Assembly (NCBI RefSeq): GCF_016464385.1
Contig: NZ_JADMLH010000011.1
Span: 186,001-250,000, forward strand
Reading direction: 5' to 3'
From: Nucisporomicrobium flavum
GTDB taxonomy: Bacteria > Actinomycetota > Actinomycetes > Mycobacteriales > Micromonosporaceae
DNA length: 64,000 bases
Shown piece by piece: positions 63,301 to 64,000 of the stretch. Each line of letters starts with the position of its first letter. The first letter of the stretch is position 1. A program made the translations under genes and the position numbers. The notes beneath the pieces were generated by a model that was given only the letters and a program-made list of their open reading frames with translations, did no database searches and had not been told where the DNA came from.

Positions 63301-64000
63301 TACGACGCGGCCGGCGTGCCGGGCGCTCGCCGCCTCGAGCCGGGCACCCTGCTGCGCCTGCTGGCGGGGAGCGCCGGGGAACCGCTCCAGCTGGAGATCG
63401 CCATCCCAGCCGACCTGCGCTACGTCCGGGACGGTCGCCCGGCGCTCGCCCTGCCGAAGAACTCGGTGCTCGGCCCGGGCGGGCTCGGTCAGGCCCGTAA
63501 CGGCAACGCGTTCACGCTTGCCGACCTGCCCGCGATCGCGGCCCGGCCGGACCGGGGCCTGAACGTCCAGTCCCTGCTCCAAACTGCCCACCCCAAGATC
63601 GTGTACGCGGTGAGCCCGGCCCCCGACAATCACGCCCGGCTGCGTTCGATCGACCCAGGGACCGTGGTCGGCACCCTCGAATTGGACCTGGCCGGGCCGG
63701 CCCGGCTGCACCCGGTCGGCGGCGGGGAGCCGCGTGCGCTGCCCTGGGCGCAGCTGTCGTTCGCCGAGGGCGGCCGGGCCGAGCTGGCCCGCCGACTGCG
63801 CGACGGGACCTGGGAATACCACGACGCGACCACCGGGCACTGGGACGCCGACAGCCGCGAGTGCCGCCGCCAAGAGCTGGGTCCGGGCAACGCCGAACGC
63901 TGGCCGGTGTTCTTCGCCGACCGCGGCGGCCCGACCCTGCGCTACCCCCGCAACCAGCTGCTGCGGCTGGGCCTGCCGGCCGCCGAATTGCTCGACCGGC
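57364..64000 (+). CDS. Giant protein of unknown function (more than 2,200 aa, open at the right edge)
   Basis: The frame from the GTG at 57364 is uninterrupted to the window end (2,212 codons), checked codon by codon. AGGAGGACAAC just before the GTG is a perfect ribosome site. Residues 1-about 870 are helical and Trp/Leu-rich, with a small ADDWADDWA repeat near 700. From about 880 the sequence turns to repeated beta-type stretches (for example GLWLRNGNRVGH, GWIGHIRRRQIRGRALYTG, DGTWEYHDATTGHWD) that suggest many small barrel or sandwich domains. No P-loop, signal peptide, membrane helix, or known catalytic motif was found. It could be a scaffold or sensor that the caspase cleaves (inference). 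Confidence 0.85.
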   Translation, partial: MLADWYLCATQGLSLPGTDAYLDALRALDEPAERVELAEEAINQLRRVEPGLMLYALPRVLAAYRRHADRLSLTGRTAAYLAELDELAGGHPELRAAFDALADSPRRLRARIVALAEVVAADPADAEAPGPAAVPDPYDDLFSAPLATAAVALAAELAARSPETAREWLGDGMPELLVAALDGRYGRLPFLLAVRFWALTDGTAENRQRLLARLWAFGRGAADLEPDLVQEAAGLSRAQASEVTETLTEAVTGLDLAAWRKNEPGLDPQRREIAQARWGGSGAAATAAVLWQVAMWRVAAERDPAATLVGLRTWWAAPTLVERSRKTADLIVPFTVPYGEKGYEAAWNNLSTLARVRSWDQRRQPPRLQLTDGPVTATPAASASLVGSPWLLRAVQRWRASAERGAYPDWNDPPSLIRLSAAATLATDLLAAVPPGSEEDADHLLALLLLIRDTAVCSPLRDAIDPQAAGDSLLPGALVTLYHHALMVADRCGKGHGPHAVPRRIVRLLSEGRAARARCDAEPTQWARLMIFAAPMAAFWWLRETVSGGWPEESEDEDGWLTGTAPTPAARLLRLLLAERLDFDSGQRAAPALLERDLRPDSRHATGWDWRPQEEPDWDWLSNAETYGLTPPGGDAAAQPRTRRVNANVLLLAPRHGLDEWRWWSTRLVKALGDEPAPMALQTVRLEALLHSPAEADWADDWADDWAKSVLRRVEPRELARIVRRRMIDLLRAPIDGDESEKQVAQVGEIVIDAILDLSRAAQWYHQLLLRELTRVAAPPSLATQWRYRAVATLYRLGTEPARRGAISPYEVVGQRVSAGLTATDVRGLLFQHGGAPIVGQAAALGETVERLWRDLRTGPSVRRVETPLSDLDLDHARADDLTTVAVQLDRYHGTLVSYHDSRDGIFDAFTQRDRVAAVTSALLAGADGYGIVCAVDQPARTVWVNAGFGYPARHKLANRDRMPGLGDLVVAHFAGTPGAPVVDRALAPIDRPLDTAEVREATVRPLAGAPWLAVEIGGTDVYPGLGATDERDRAARWRWDPDLARRYGPPGEPVETCACWDETIERWVPLDRGGRELIAGERAAFADGLRLVLAEQVTEDEQTRLRFVTRPGRAYLLGADDFAPHDWSRLLGLVGDGRPGLAVAVRPAGPDGLLVLLDELDERNRDWLRIFDEPEDSEVAVHTAVWSSAGWHLRVEPPAGFPAEIAVTGLDGSAENALCVVREWGEPQARAATVAAERMADRGVPRPTEASEVRWHALAHLPKDSRVRLQRIVAGNLHKASLLGITRAGLGIFVATESVSLAADPATIHRFGRDREVIVESDRVNEPVPQRDPVAVPDDQLLRLSAAAGLEAVLAGVDALDGMVVQQVLDTEKRIIQYGLWLRNGNRVGHAVVPEPTLSALKAEVGDHIDFRRGTTGWIGHIRRRQIRGRALYTGVAKVGPGWLPVGEVERDGRPYTVYQAPEAPQLATGKAAERVTERHTVSRLDNRSWSYNGQAYVRVLVERGNRTYVGEAREFPAGSLMRVRSTDLRLTQHPGDDNPRYAVRRTFGLEAVIKQPPRPVASTEMELDRWERALRDGHQHMVGTRDSDRLLLSGYRAPLPDGTLARWLPLRLDELALVDGQAYDNGSVRALIEDVDAGHVASFARATPLAVAGFAAALSLPIDDTRTDLPDPLYYVGAEHGHHRFEWGFGWTVDVPVEALTIDGEPAGSRLFHGDRVRTVRLVHDPALPGEIGLRLAGRDVATALSGRLMRESVAGMIHRIQVEVDLVHGQVAVLGVHTQRQGASGDRIEVASHPIRAELAPADAEAVVARERKSGRSGKVTRQLHARLDTSEAARQGRRKMFTLIDPTRLAEGDLLYARADQIVDTGNELCLELHPLGSAGQKWTFSVARRQFSPQVGLLARQLRSPGGANAYRGRQFMVRLVRKAPNRRDRWHGSIVDTPARPAATLASWVRQQGAACFAVLGRDDRLEVGPGVFYDAAGVPGARRLEPGTLLRLLAGSAGEPLQLEIAIPADLRYVRDGRPALALPKNSVLGPGGLGQARNGNAFTLADLPAIAARPDRGLNVQSLLQTAHPKIVYAVSPAPDNHARLRSIDPGTVVGTLELDLAGPARLHPVGGGEPRALPWAQLSFAEGGRAELARRLRDGTWEYHDATTGHWDADSRECRRQELGPGNAERWPVFFADRGGPTLRYPRNQLLRLGLPAAELLDR

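Overview
The window is high-GC actinobacterial DNA, probably from Actinoplanes or another Micromonosporaceae genus. The inference rests on the codon use, frequent GTG starts, AGGAGG-type ribosome sites and the gene families present. No rRNA, tRNA or CRISPR array was seen.

Region 1 (1-41.6 kb) is a dense stress or dormancy island. It opens with two MalT/LuxR-type ATPase regulators of nearly equal size (889 and 888 aa). About 40 mostly small genes follow: DUF1269 proteins (two), HdeD-like membrane proteins (two), YihY proteins (two), DUF7144-like proteins (three), an Rv1733c-like protein, SulP, PPK2, an M48 protease, a CPBP protease, glutaminase, a Ser/Thr kinase, NhaP, a K+ channel, DUF2252, a diacylglycerol-kinase-like protein and very small basic proteins. 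The content recalls the mycobacterial DosR dormancy regulon. A 19-bp imperfect palindrome, consensus STCATCC-N5-GGATGAS, recurs in at least two dozen intergenic spaces, usually 33, 54-60 or 71-87 nt before a start codon. It looks like the operator of a shared regulon.

Region 2 (about 41.7-53.9 kb) is an accessory, mobile zone. It holds an AbrB-like protein plus tyrosine recombinase, an IS256-family element with intact ends and an 8-bp target duplication but a frameshifted transposase, an IS110-family element, a frameshifted six-repeat beta-helix-type gene, an 80-bp perfect direct repeat spaced 3.9 kb apart, an orphan nuclease-like gene of lower GC, an NB-ARC regulator remnant and an IS5-type transposase remnant.

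Region 3 (54.0-64.0 kb, running off the right edge) is one tight operon. It encodes an alpha/beta-hydrolase (PGAP1/lipase-like, Ser nucleophile), a caspase-like protease with a visible His/Cys dyad, and a giant protein of more than 2,200 residues with no recognised domain and no stop within the window. The stop and start codons of the first pair overlap, and the giant gene starts 9 nt after the protease with a perfect ribosome site. The protease-lipase-giant combination beside a mobile zone is the best candidate here for an undescribed, possibly conflict-type, system.
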